Below, piece by piece: positions 55,294-64,000 of a DNA stretch of 64,000 nucleotides. This stretch comes from Candidatus Fermentibacter sp. GTDB lineage: Bacteria > Fermentibacterota > Fermentibacteria > Fermentibacterales > Fermentibacteraceae. Position 1 is the stretch's first letter. Each line of letters opens with the position of its first letter. Position numbers and translations under genes: made by a program. The notes under the pieces were generated by a model. The model worked only from the letters and a program-made list of their open reading frames with translations, was not told the origin of the DNA and did not search any database. The DNA lies in NCBI GenBank assembly GCA_030373045.1, contig JAUCPW010000047.1:21006-85005 (forward strand), in the 5' to 3' direction.

Positions 55294-56119
55294 GAAGGGT
55301 AATCTGGAGATCAGCGTGGTACGGCAGTGTGAGTTGCTGGGCGTGAGCAGGTCGACGCTGTACCGGAAGCGGGCAGAGCGTGGTCGTGAGCAGAGCGAGT
55401 TGATGGCGGCGATCGACGAGATCTACACGGCGCATCCCTTCAAGGGGGCTCGCAGGATCAGCGATGATCTTGCGGATCGAGGGCTGAAGGCCGGCAGGAA
55501 GAGGGCGGGTCGATTGATGCGGCTGATGGGCATTGCAGCGATAAGCCCGCAGCCGTCGACGAGTCGACCGTCGGAGGATCACGAGAAGTACCCCTATCTG
55601 CTCCGAGGGCTGTCGATCACGCGGCCGGACCAGGTCTGGTCGTCGGACATCACCTATGTGAAGATGCCGCGAGGCTGGTGCTACCTGACGGTGATCATGG
55701 ACTGGTACAGCCGGAAGGTGCTCTCCTGGCGGCTGTCGAACACGCTTGATCAGAGGTTCTGCGTGGAAGCGCTGGAAGAAGCGCTCGAGAGGTATGGTCG
55801 TCCCGGGATCCTCAACACGGATCAGGGCTGCCAGTACACCGGTCGGGAGTTCACAGGAGTGCTGAAGGCCGCCGGGATCAGGATCAGCATGGACGGGAAG
55901 GGTCGAGCCCTGGACAACGCGATGGTCGAGCGGCTGTGGCGCACCGTGAAGTACGAGGAGATCTACCTGAAGAGCTACAACGACATGGTGGAGGCAAGGA
56001 TCGAGCTGGGAAGGTATCTGGGATGGTACAACTCGGAGAGGAAGCACTCTTCTCTGGGGAACAGGACTCCGGATGCCGCATACTCAACCCGGGAAACCGG
56101 AAACGATGAAGCAGCCTGA
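55241..56119 (+). CDS. IS3 OrfB (DDE transposase catalytic domain)
   Basis: The catalytic part contains an HTH_21-like segment (AAIDEIYTAHPFKGARRISDDL) and the rve integrase core with the DDE triad: Asp in VWSSDITYVKM, Asp in ILNTDQGCQYT, and Glu in NAMVERLWRTVKYEE. The frame is open from 55184, but the conserved part begins at the A9 run, where it should be joined to OrfA. OrfB is in the +1 (equal to -2) frame, so a simple -1 slip at this run gives a stop; one fewer A would fuse the two. It may rely on transcript slippage or be inactive. Confidence 0.9.
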   Translation, partial: SKKKLTRLKPVERREAVEKGNLEISVVRQCELLGVSRSTLYRKRAERGREQSELMAAIDEIYTAHPFKGARRISDDLADRGLKAGRKRAGRLMRLMGIAAISPQPSTSRPSEDHEKYPYLLRGLSITRPDQVWSSDITYVKMPRGWCYLTVIMDWYSRKVLSWRLSNTLDQRFCVEALEEALERYGRPGILNTDQGCQYTGREFTGVLKAAGIRISMDGKGRALDNAMVERLWRTVKYEEIYLKSYNDMVEARIELGRYLGWYNSERKHSSLGNRTPDAAYSTRETGNDEAA

Positions 56120-56169
56120 TTCTAACGCAAACCGCCCCTCAGGCTGTCCACAAAACCGGGGCCACTTCA

Positions 56170-57379
56170 GTATCACCCGACGAATCCATCACTCAACGAT
56201 GAGATGGATCTCGTCCCGGACGTCCTCCTGGGCAGGATTCCCGTTCACTCGATGATCGAGGTCAATGCGCTCGCAACAAGGCTAGTGAGTTATCAGAAGC
56301 GCTTGCCACGTGAGACCGAGCCATCCTATGACCTGTTGATCGTCAGTGCAAACGTAGATCAGTTTTACGGCGAGCAGCAGTTACCGGAGACGTGGCGGCA
56401 CTTCGTCGAGATTACTGAACCTGTACCGAGCCAGTATGACCTCTTCTGGGTGGCTGAGGAAGGCTGCCTGCAATCACCATATGAGGAGATCTCCCCAGCC
56501 ACTATCTCGGCTTTTCTCGACGGTTCTGCAGAATCGGGAGGAGGTTCCTGGAGAGTTGATTTTGGCGGGCATGGCGGCTGGGACATGTTAGCTGCCAACT
56601 ATGACGGCTACCCGGATACTGATGCTGAGAAGGTCTTCCCCTCGGATCTTAGAGACCTTGTCGGCTCCGGAGGGATGTTCTGCACCGCCTGGGCGTTCAA
56701 CTGCGGTACAGGCCAGTTCTGGAACCCCCTCGCAGACACCACGATCTGTGAGACATGGCTTGGTATCGACAGTCAATCGTCAGATGCCCCACTGGGGCCT
56801 TCATATGTCGGGAATGTCTATCAGGGACTGAACAGTCTTGAGGTAGGAGGGAGTCCGAGCCATCTGCTGAACAGGTGGTTCCTCGATGTTCTGTATAATC
56901 AGCAACCAGCTGTAGGAGCCAGAGGACAAGCGACTGTCTTCAATCAGGCCAAGCTGGCCTACATAGATCAGTGGCTCTCCTATCCCCCCGGAGTGATCCC
57001 CCCACCCATAGAGATCACTCCCGGTGACGTAGTCGAGCCGATGTGGGACCTCCTGAACTTCAACCTGATCGGCGATCCGGCCTGCCCCCTGTGGCTGACA
57101 GAGCCGCTCGGCATGACGGTACAGCATGTGACCATACTTAATGCTCCGGTTCAGTTCACGGTTACCGTCACTGATGCCGGTAACCAGCCTATTCAGGGCG
57201 CGAGGGTGTGCCTCCTCCTGGAAAGGAACTCCTCCTTCGTGATCTACAGGCGCGGGCAAACGAATTCCTCCGGGCAGTACAGCGTCTATCTTGATCCATC
57301 CTCCGCGGGGACCATGACTGTGACTGTGACCAAGGAGGGATATCTGCCCTATCAGGGATCGGTAGCCGTCCGTGTCTAG
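56170..57379 (+). pseudogene. 3' part of an IS-disrupted C25 (gingipain-like) peptidase gene
   Basis: Open frame from the IS right end: TNPSLNDEMDLVPDVLLGRIPV begins mid-domain at about the point where an intact C25 protein is well into the catalytic region. The catalytic His is in VDFGGHGGWD, and the Cys lies in MFCTAWAFNCGTG. A C-terminal carboxypeptidase-regulatory-like domain follows (VTDAGNQPIQGARVCLLLE to GYLPYQGSVAVRV). Without its propeptide and N-terminal half it is almost certainly inactive. It overlaps the BNR gene by 8 bases. Confidence 0.82.
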
Positions 57380-58835
57380 TCTGACGATGACACTCCTTGC
57401 GCTCGTGCTGGTCTCCGACCCGACGATCTGGTTCGGGGCACCAGTCAGGCTGGACACATTCACAGATCCCACGATCGGTAACACCGACATCGCCTCGGAT
57501 GGAGGGAGCTGGATCTGCGTGGTCTGGGACGGGCGTGACGGCACTGAGCCCGAGATGGCATGGGCGAGCGTTTCTGCTGATGCAGGTGCCTCCTGGGGAA
57601 TCCCTTGGGAGATCACCGATTCTGAAAACGCCAGCCCGTACAAAGTCAGGGTATGCGCAGACACCTCCGGGGTGTTCCATGCGGTATGGGAGGACTACAG
57701 GGGTCCCGAACCGTATGCAGTCTACTACTCCAGGTCAGTGGATGGGGGAGCAACATGGCTTCAGCCTAACGTGAGGATCAGCATCGAGGGAGCGCGATGT
57801 TACATGCCGGTGATCTCTTGCGATAATGAGGGAGATCTCCTGGTTTGCGTTTATGGGAATATGGATGACAATCGCCGAGTGTATTCCACTCACTCCACTG
57901 ATGGCGGATTGACTTGGGAGATCGGCACACCAGTGGGAGATAGTACGGGCCTTCAGTACTCTGCCGAGGTTGCCTATCTGGGAGGCTCATCATTCATTGC
58001 CGCGTGGTCGGATGGCAGACCCACAGGAGGCGACAGCAACATCTATTGTTCGATCAGTGCCGATGGGGGAGCATCATGGTTGCAGCCCAACATCCCCATC
58101 CCGACAGGGGGATACCCGGTTCAGCATTGTAGCATCAGAATGGACTACAACTTGACCGATCTATGCTTGAGTTGGATATCCCAATTCGCGACAAGAACGA
58201 TCCACGCCTATGTCCAATATCAGAGATCTACGGATGGCGGCCTTACATGGCTGCCGGAGCCGGTTCGCGTCGACGCCGGAGATGAAGACTGGCGAAGGTA
58301 TGGAGGGGTATGGAGCCCGCCGGGCGGGCCGATCTTCGCATCCTGGTGCGAGCATACGGGGCTTGAGTGGCCGTCATGGGCTACCTGTTCGATGAGTCTG
58401 GACGGGGGGATGACCTGGAGCGACTCCCCGGCCGTGGCGAACCCCGGGACCGGCGAGGCCAACACATGCGCTTTGTCAGGCAACGATCAGGATGGCTCGG
58501 TCTACATGTGCTGGAACAACCAGATCACTGGAGGCGTCTTCTTCGCACGAGCAGACGTTCAGGAATCGATTCCCGAAGACCCGGACTTTCCATCCAGCTT
58601 GATCACCGCCAATCCTTGTCCTGCTTCGGGGTTGGTGCAGATCGACCTACCTGAGGGTATCCCGGGGCAGGTAATGGTCATCGACACGGCAGGCCGTCTT
58701 GTGGCTACTCTCGAGGCTTCGGGCTCGGGGACGGATCTCATCTGGGACAGCAGCGGCAGCCCGTCTGGGGTCTACTCGGTCCGATTTCAGTCGGGAACCT
58801 GGTCGTCGACGGCTAGAGTCGTTGTATTTCACTAG
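57372..58835 (+). CDS. Secreted BNR/Asp-box propeller protein with C-terminal sorting-type domain
   Basis: 487 residues with sialidase-like Asp-box repeats: SVDGGATWLQ, STDGGLTWEI, SADGGASWLQ, STDGGLTWLPE and SLDGGMTW. The C-terminus is a FlgD-like sorting domain (MVIDTAGRLVATLE, then GVYSVRFQSG). A short hydrophobic N-terminus (MTLLALVLVSDP) may be a signal peptide. The start is GTG at 57372, inside the end of the broken C25 gene, so it probably was its operon partner. No sialidase catalytic residues are assigned. Confidence 0.8.
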   Translation: MSSLTMTLLALVLVSDPTIWFGAPVRLDTFTDPTIGNTDIASDGGSWICVVWDGRDGTEPEMAWASVSADAGASWGIPWEITDSENASPYKVRVCADTSGVFHAVWEDYRGPEPYAVYYSRSVDGGATWLQPNVRISIEGARCYMPVISCDNEGDLLVCVYGNMDDNRRVYSTHSTDGGLTWEIGTPVGDSTGLQYSAEVAYLGGSSFIAAWSDGRPTGGDSNIYCSISADGGASWLQPNIPIPTGGYPVQHCSIRMDYNLTDLCLSWISQFATRTIHAYVQYQRSTDGGLTWLPEPVRVDAGDEDWRRYGGVWSPPGGPIFASWCEHTGLEWPSWATCSMSLDGGMTWSDSPAVANPGTGEANTCALSGNDQDGSVYMCWNNQITGGVFFARADVQESIPEDPDFPSSLITANPCPASGLVQIDLPEGIPGQVMVIDTAGRLVATLEASGSGTDLIWDSSGSPSGVYSVRFQSGTWSSTARVVVFH

Positions 58836-58949
58836 TCCGGACCATTGCCCCATTAAATGATGAAGAACCCGGTGAAGAACCCGACGAGACAAATCTGGTA
58901 CACCGGCCTTTGGTCCAGTCGAACCAGCCCACGTGCCACTTTCAGGATC

Positions 58950-59230
58950 TCCATATCCAGACCTGACATCAGGATAGCCCGGCAGAATCCCCGCTGTTAT
59001 CGCAACCCGGTCAACTTCGCGATGGAGCTCCTGGCCGAAATGACCACGGACCACCTCACGAGACAGGAACTCGCCGCCCGGCATGGCTTCAGTCTGGACC
59101 GGGTGATCCAGTGGCTGGCGCTGTTGAAGCTGCCGAAAGAGAAGCTCGAGGAGATCGCGGCGCTGGGCGACTACTGGGAACACCCCGTGATGACGGAGAG
59201 GGGATTGAGGAGAAGAAGGAGATGTACTCG
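58950..59230 (+). pseudogene. Relic of a helix-turn-helix (ParB/KorB-like) protein
   Basis: One frame encodes NPVNFAMELLAEMTTDHL, then LTRQELAARHGFSLDRVIQWL and LLKLPKEKLEEIAALGDYW with ERGLR near its end. This is the HTH arrangement seen in ParB/KorB-like and mobile-element regulatory proteins. It lacks a good start with a ribosome-binding site and lacks any other domain. It may be a fragment of a mobile-element gene. Confidence 0.45.
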
Positions 59231-59642
59231 ATTCCGTGTCGAGAGCCAGTCGACTCCTTGAAATGGATGGTACCTCTCCACGTCGAAGATACCAGCGCGG
59301 TTCCTTCGGATTATTGCAGTATGAGCGAAAGCCCGCTTTATATCTCTCCATGATGTACGAGATGCATCATCTCAGCTCAGTTGGATGATATGCAGAAGCT
59401 GGAGTGCTCGCCTTGGAGTAAAGCACTCTCTCTCCAGACTCTCTGTGTGCTGTCGCAAATGCAACTCAGTCAAATTTTTACCTGTGTCATGCGACCACGC
59501 TATGTCAAAGAGGAGACGCAATCCGTTCCATGCAACAGCCCTTGACTCAGATGATTGAGTTGATGAGCATACCGCTGTCTTGCCTGACATGCTCGAAGGG
59601 GAGTGCGTGAGACGGCACGAAAACGCATCATCCATGAAAGCG

Positions 59643-59676
59643 CTACCTACCTACCTACCTACCTACCTACCTACCT
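59643..59676 (+). repeat. CTAC tetranucleotide microsatellite
   Basis: Eight and a half perfect CTAC units (34 bases), ending 97 bases before the start of the secreted protein gene at 59774. Because the unit is not a multiple of three, slippage would shift any frame reading through it. A short ORF (from ATG at 59634) reads through the repeat and ends in an ATGA overlap with the downstream start. Confidence 0.9.
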
Positions 59677-59773
59677 CTCCTCCCCTCTCCCTAGCTCCGG
59701 ATCGTATCCAGGAAACAGTTGCCTCCCGGGAGGCGTCAGGGTATCTCCTTGCATCAGGAACTGGAGGGCATGA

Positions 59774-61042
59774 ATGAAGCCGTTGCTCGCGCTCGCGCTC
59801 GTCTTCTCCCTCTCCCACGCCGACATCCAGGTTACGGAGCTCTTTCGGGCGGAGACGCCGGAGGAGCTCGAAGCCGCCCTTGTTGACGGCTATCCCATGC
59901 CGTGGCTCGCCGAAGTCCTGGCCGACTCGACCATCCCCGAGGAGGACCGCTACTGGCTGGATTGCCGGATGAGGGCGGTCATCGCGCAGGACCTGCACCT
60001 CTTCTACGACGAGGAAGGGAACGAGATCAGGATCGACGCGGACTGGATTGCTCCCGGTGAAGACTACTGGCGTGAAAACTTCATGGTGAATGGTCGAGGA
60101 GCAGAATACCTGTACGACCGATCGGATCAGCCGACAGATGTGATCTCCGAGCCGGGTAAACTAGTTAACCGCTTTGGCGAGGAGATCGGGCAGCTGGCTA
60201 TGGTGCATAGATTTATAAGGATATGCAGAGATGCATCAATTGGGGTTTCGATTTCCGGATGGCATGATATTTACAGTGCTTTCGGACGAGTATCTTGTTT
60301 CGTTTGCCTTCTTTCCCCCAATGGAACCTACAAAGAGGTTCCGATAGGATTCTCGGGCTATTCAAATATCTCCATAAGCAACGATGGATGCCTGATCGCG
60401 GTGGAGACCGAAGTGCCTGAGGGCTCCGATCTCGGAGAAGCATTCACGGGTCTGGTCTTCCTTCTCGATCGCGAAGGAAACATCCTCTCCCGCTTCCCGA
60501 TGGCCGATGGCGTGATGAATGGAGCGCCGGCAGTCTCCTCGACGGGCAGATATGTTGCGTGTAAGCAGAACTCGATACCCGAGAGAGGTGTCTTTCTTCT
60601 TGATGGGGAAACAGGGCAACTCCTCCACAGGTTCGGAGAGGACATCGTTGGGCATAGCCTGTCATTCTCGCAGAACGAGCGATATCTCTGTATCGGTGGT
60701 CTGCACAGGCCGCTCGTTTACGATTGCGAAAATCTGGAAGAGGTCTGGACCGTTTCGACCTCGGAACTGGGTGACCATCTGTCTCTGCGCGCGGGCAGTT
60801 GTTCGAACGATGGGCTGACGGTTGCCTTCAGTTCGAGGCAGTCTCAGCCCTATCGCTTCGGAACCATCGTGTTCGATGGAGACGGTGCTCCGCAATGCTG
60901 GAATCTGACCCGAGGTAATATCCACGTATCTCCAGCTGGCTCGTTCACTTTCGCCCAGTGCTACGATTCCGTCGAACCCAACTCCTGGAACGATTTCCTG
61001 TGCGTTCCCGTGATCGTGAACCGTCTCGATGGCGGTGAGTAG
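59774..61042 (+). CDS. Secreted WD40/propeller-like protein, unknown function
   Basis: 422 residues. A signal peptide (MKPLLALALVFSLSHA) leads to a helical N-terminal part (about 20-140) and a propeller-like C-terminal part with strands such as ISISNDGCLIAVETE, APAVSSTGRYVACKQ, LSFSQNERYLCIGG and SCSNDGLTVAFSS. The S-x-x-G/E-x-Y/C-x-A pattern suggests a repeated blade. The start is ATG at 59774 with GGAGGG upstream. A repeat tract lies just upstream, and the next gene begins 1 base after the stop. Confidence 0.68.
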   Translation: MKPLLALALVFSLSHADIQVTELFRAETPEELEAALVDGYPMPWLAEVLADSTIPEEDRYWLDCRMRAVIAQDLHLFYDEEGNEIRIDADWIAPGEDYWRENFMVNGRGAEYLYDRSDQPTDVISEPGKLVNRFGEEIGQLAMVHRFIRICRDASIGVSISGWHDIYSAFGRVSCFVCLLSPNGTYKEVPIGFSGYSNISISNDGCLIAVETEVPEGSDLGEAFTGLVFLLDREGNILSRFPMADGVMNGAPAVSSTGRYVACKQNSIPERGVFLLDGETGQLLHRFGEDIVGHSLSFSQNERYLCIGGLHRPLVYDCENLEEVWTVSTSELGDHLSLRAGSCSNDGLTVAFSSRQSQPYRFGTIVFDGDGAPQCWNLTRGNIHVSPAGSFTFAQCYDSVEPNSWNDFLCVPVIVNRLDGGE

Positions 61043-61043
61043 A

Positions 61044-64000
61044 ATGAAGCAGATGATTGCGATCATGCTTCTTCCAACTCTTGTTTCGGCTATTCCATGG
61101 CCGCTCATCCCTGCCGACAGTACACACAAGATCGACGGTAGTTATGGAGGCTCAAACATTCCATGGCTCGATGCTTCCCCGAGCAATCCAATGGGCAACT
61201 TCCATTCAGGAATCGACCTAATCCTGACGGAACTGACCCTTCCCGGGCAGGAGGAAGTCGTCTACTCGGTCGAAGCCGGATACGTAACGGATGTAATGGA
61301 TGGGTCCCTCCAAGCGCGGAGCAGTGGTTCGTCATCTGCGAGTCTCTAGACTCGGAAGAGGGCTGGGCGTATCTGCATGTGGCGAATCCGTTCGGTATTG
61401 AGAAGGAAGATTCCCTCTCCTTATACGACTCGCTCGCCTGCATTCATCAGGACACTTCATCTACTTCTCATCTTCACTTCATGAGATCGGGTCGGGAATT
61501 CAGCACAGCATACGGGCCTGCTGGGCATCTGAATCCCCTTTCTGTACTCGATCCTTCGGCGACCGGATCGGACTACGAATGGCAGTTCGATCCCCAGCCC
61601 CAGAGCCCGCAGCATCCATGGTGTTACTTTCTGACAGACAACACAATAGAGAGTTGGGAAGACGATTGGATCGTTTCGACCGACATATACGCCGACACCC
61701 TATCGACGGATAACCTCCATGGTTCTGTCGACCTCATACAGGGATTCAGTCTCTGGGGATACGGAGACTGCGGGATCCAGCCCGGGATCGGCGAGAGCTG
61801 GCTCGTACCTTACCGTATTCGATGGGACCTTGTGCTCAAGGGTGAGAATCCCGCCTCAGACCAGGTTCTCGTTGAAAAGTACCTTGTCAGTTTCGACGGA
61901 ATCGTAGGAGACTATGATGACTGGGAGAAGTACAGACAGTTCTTCTTCAGATTCCCCGATCTCCAGACATACTTCCCGGGTTACTCCGGCGATATCATCT
62001 GCCTGACGAACTGTGGAGATGCCACTGGCTGGACCGGATTGGGGATAAGCAATATCGAGGAGGGCTGCTGGAACACTGCACTGGCGCTTGATGGGACCGG
62101 CGAGAACTACAACCCGATCCTGCAGGATTCATCTGCTTCAGACGGATTCTACAGGATAGACGTGACGGCATACGCCTGGGACACTACGGATTCTCAGCGA
62201 GTCAGCATCGACTGCCGGGTATGCAACACCCGCGAGATAGCCCAGTCGGTGGTGCTGACGGATGCTGCCAGCCGTTCCGAGGTATGGCGAGCCGAGTGGG
62301 AGGCTGTAGAGACTGCCAACGGATTCGAGCCTGTGAAGAACGTGCTGGTCGACGCACCTGCGGATCCCGGCAGCACGCTGGAGATCGAGATCGTGTTCAC
62401 GGGGCCGATGGACACGTCGGTGGAGCCGTTCGTGCGGTTCGCGAAGGCGGGCGGGACATATCTGGTGGCCGATCCTGCCACGGTGGAATGGACATCGACG
62501 TATCTGCCGTCGGGCTACTACGACACCTGGCACGGGACGGTGGATGTGCCGTCGTCGGGGATGTCGGGCTGGCTGACGATGCAGATCAAGGCGAAGGACA
62601 ACACTGGGCTGGGTCTTCTCGATCCCTCGGATGCCGATCCCGATCCTCCGGTGATGGACAGGTACGAGGACTACACGGACACTCATCACGGCTTCGGGAT
62701 AGCGTTCGGGCCGGAGACGGTGTGGGACGGCGAACTGAATCATCAGGTGGAGAGTTCGCCGGTGCTTGCTGACATGGACGGTGATGGCGATCTCGACGTC
62801 GGGATATTGGACCGCGACGGTTGGGTGCATCTGCTCGACGACGACGGAACGAGCATGAACACCAACTGGCCCAGTTCAGGAAGCTGGGAGCCGTGGTTCC
62901 CGTATCCTGTGCGCTGCAGTCCCGCAATTGCAGATCTGGATGAGGATGGCGACCTGGATATCGTTTATCAGGGATCATGGACCGGGCAGGCATGTGACGT
63001 GGCTACAGGAGACGATATCGATGGGTGGCTCGTCGAATGCGGCACATCAGGCAGCCCCGGGTACTTCTGCAGCTATTCGTCGCCGTCAGTCGGGGATACA
63101 GACGGGGATGATCATCTCGAGGTCGTAATTGGACGCGTCATCAGTGATACAACAGATCTGAAGAGTTCTGTCTTCCTGTTCGAGGATACTGGAGGGACAG
63201 CAACCTGGTCCAGGACGTTGACCCCGACGAGTACGGGCGTGTCGATCTGTGCCACGCCGGTGATAGGGGACGTGGATGGTGATGACGATGTCGATGTTCT
63301 CGTCGCAACCGCAGACGACTACTTCCAGGACATCTACTCGCCCGGCATGCCAGCAGCAACCAACCAGAGTGCCGTTTACCTGCTGAATAGCTCTACCGGG
63401 GCCACGATCTGGCAGCAGACGTTTCCATACTGCCAGATCCTCGGTTCGCCGGTAGTCGCTGATCTCGAAGGCGACGAAACGAACGAGGTGATCTTCGGGA
63501 CGGCGAATGCGCCGACATCATACCGCAAGATCCACATCCTCAGCGGAGAGACGGGTTCTATCGAGCACAGCCTGTCGGTACCGGGCTGGGTGATGGGTCC
63601 GGTCGGGATCGGCGATCTGGACGAGGATGGGTATCTCGACATCGTGGCGGGGGTGAATGGAACCCCCGGTCAGATCTACGCCTGGTCGGGCGCCGGGAGC
63701 CATGCTCTGCTTCCGGGCTTCCCTGCCAGTGTGATTGGTAATCCATGCGGCGGTATCAGCATCGTCGACATGGATGCCGACTTCGAGCTGGAGATAGTGG
63801 CTGGAACAAGCAGCGGCTGGCTCTATGCGGTCAACCCCGATGGGAGCGTCTGCACGGGCTTCCCCGTGGACACCGGCTCGAGCACCATGGGCCAGGTGGC
63901 GGCGGGGGACATCGACGGAGACGGTTCGCTCGAGCTCGTCGGCGCGGATGCAACCCTTGCGCAAGCCTGGTGCTACGACATGGGCTCCGGGTCGTACCCG
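61044..64000 (+). pseudogene. Secreted M23-like peptidase with FG-GAP repeats; frameshifted and truncated at window edge
   Basis: Signal peptide MKQMIAIMLLPTLVSA, then an M23 (lysostaphin-type) peptidase: the H-x3-D motif FHSGIDL, the EAGYVTDVM strand, and the HxH motif SHLHFM. After VTDVMD (about 61298) the frame must shift by -1 to continue as GWVPPSAEQWFVICESL; as written the first frame stops at 61347-61349. The second frame is open to the window end with FG-GAP/VCBS repeats (MDGDGDLDVGIL, LDEDGDLDIVY, VDGDDDVDVLVA, IDGDGSLELVG). The indel could be natural or an error. The start is ATG at 61044. Confidence 0.78.

Larger units (their letters stand above)
54914..56169 (+). mobile_element. 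IS3-family insertion sequence (1256 bp)
   Basis: The ends are imperfect inverted repeats: TGAACTGGCCCCCTTTGG at the left, and at the right (read inward) TGAAGTGGCCCCGGTTTTG, both followed by TGGACAG. Length and two overlapping genes with an A9 run fit IS3. No direct target repeat is present (GGA before, GTA after), consistent with the deletion of host DNA described for the flanking C25 gene. Only one copy is in the window. Confidence 0.88.
58836..59773. other. 938-base lower-GC accessory region with gene relics
   Basis: It carries an HTH-domain relic (about 58950-59230) and otherwise no credible full gene, plus a CTAC microsatellite (59643-59676). Base composition is clearly less GC-rich than the rest of the window. 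Confidence 0.6.

Noticed and set aside
59643..59676. CTAC repeat as a CRISPR or tandem gene repeat
   Set aside because: The unit is 4 bases with no spacers, so it is a microsatellite, not a CRISPR array.

Overview
This window is a high-GC, gene-dense piece of bacterial chromosome centred on the replication origin. The organism is a diderm: it has several outer-membrane-type beta-barrels, a fused SecDF and an HtrB-like acyltransferase. Gingipain-like C25 peptidases, SBBP, BNR and FG-GAP propellers, and C-terminal sorting-type domains suggest an uncultured lineage near the FCB superphylum (for example Fermentibacteria-like). That placement is inferred from gene content, not from a phylogeny.

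Region by region: (1) 1-7 kb, minus strand: gyrA (cut by the window edge), gyrB, a DUF721/DciA gene, dnaN and dnaA. recF is absent. DnaA-box clusters lie on both sides of dnaA, with an AT-rich tract between dnaA and dnaN. (2) 6.9-14.8 kb, plus strand: the rpmH-rnpA-yidD-yidC-mnmE-mnmG-rsmG-parA-parB cluster, tightly overlapped, with two identical parS-type palindromes upstream of parA. (3) 14.8-18.5 kb: a clostridial-type ferredoxin, then a minus-strand set of HAD phosphatase, membrane protein, formyltransferase, a 29-codon leader ORF and a polysaccharide deacetylase. (4) 18.5-22.9 kb: a fermentation operon of phosphate acyltransferase, butyrate-type kinase and the two subunits of indolepyruvate:ferredoxin oxidoreductase. 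It probably turns 2-oxo acids into acids plus ATP and reduced ferredoxin. (5) 30.5-23 kb, minus strand: rpsF-ssb-ssb2-rpsR-DUF2232-rplI-tsaD-acpS-nnrDE-HD-RhaI-like. (6) 30.8-49.6 kb: secreted and outer-membrane proteins, a C25 peptidase, DUF1846, inositol monophosphatase, iscR-iscU-iscS, secDF and a two-component system. (7) 49.6-64 kb: an accessory region with a hairpin-rich repeat element (one copy bracketed by a 9-bp direct repeat), an SBBP propeller gene, a GT39-type membrane protein, an IS3-family insertion that destroyed a C25 peptidase gene, a tetranucleotide repeat, and a frameshifted M23/FG-GAP protein that runs off the right edge.

The items most worth a second look are the hairpin-rich element with its target-site-like duplication, an in-frame TGA in a secreted propeller gene followed by a hairpin at SECIS-like spacing, the leader ORF that duplicates the deacetylase N-terminus, the identical parS pair (one supplying the rsmG start codon), and the IS3-associated deletion. 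No tRNA, rRNA or CRISPR array was found.
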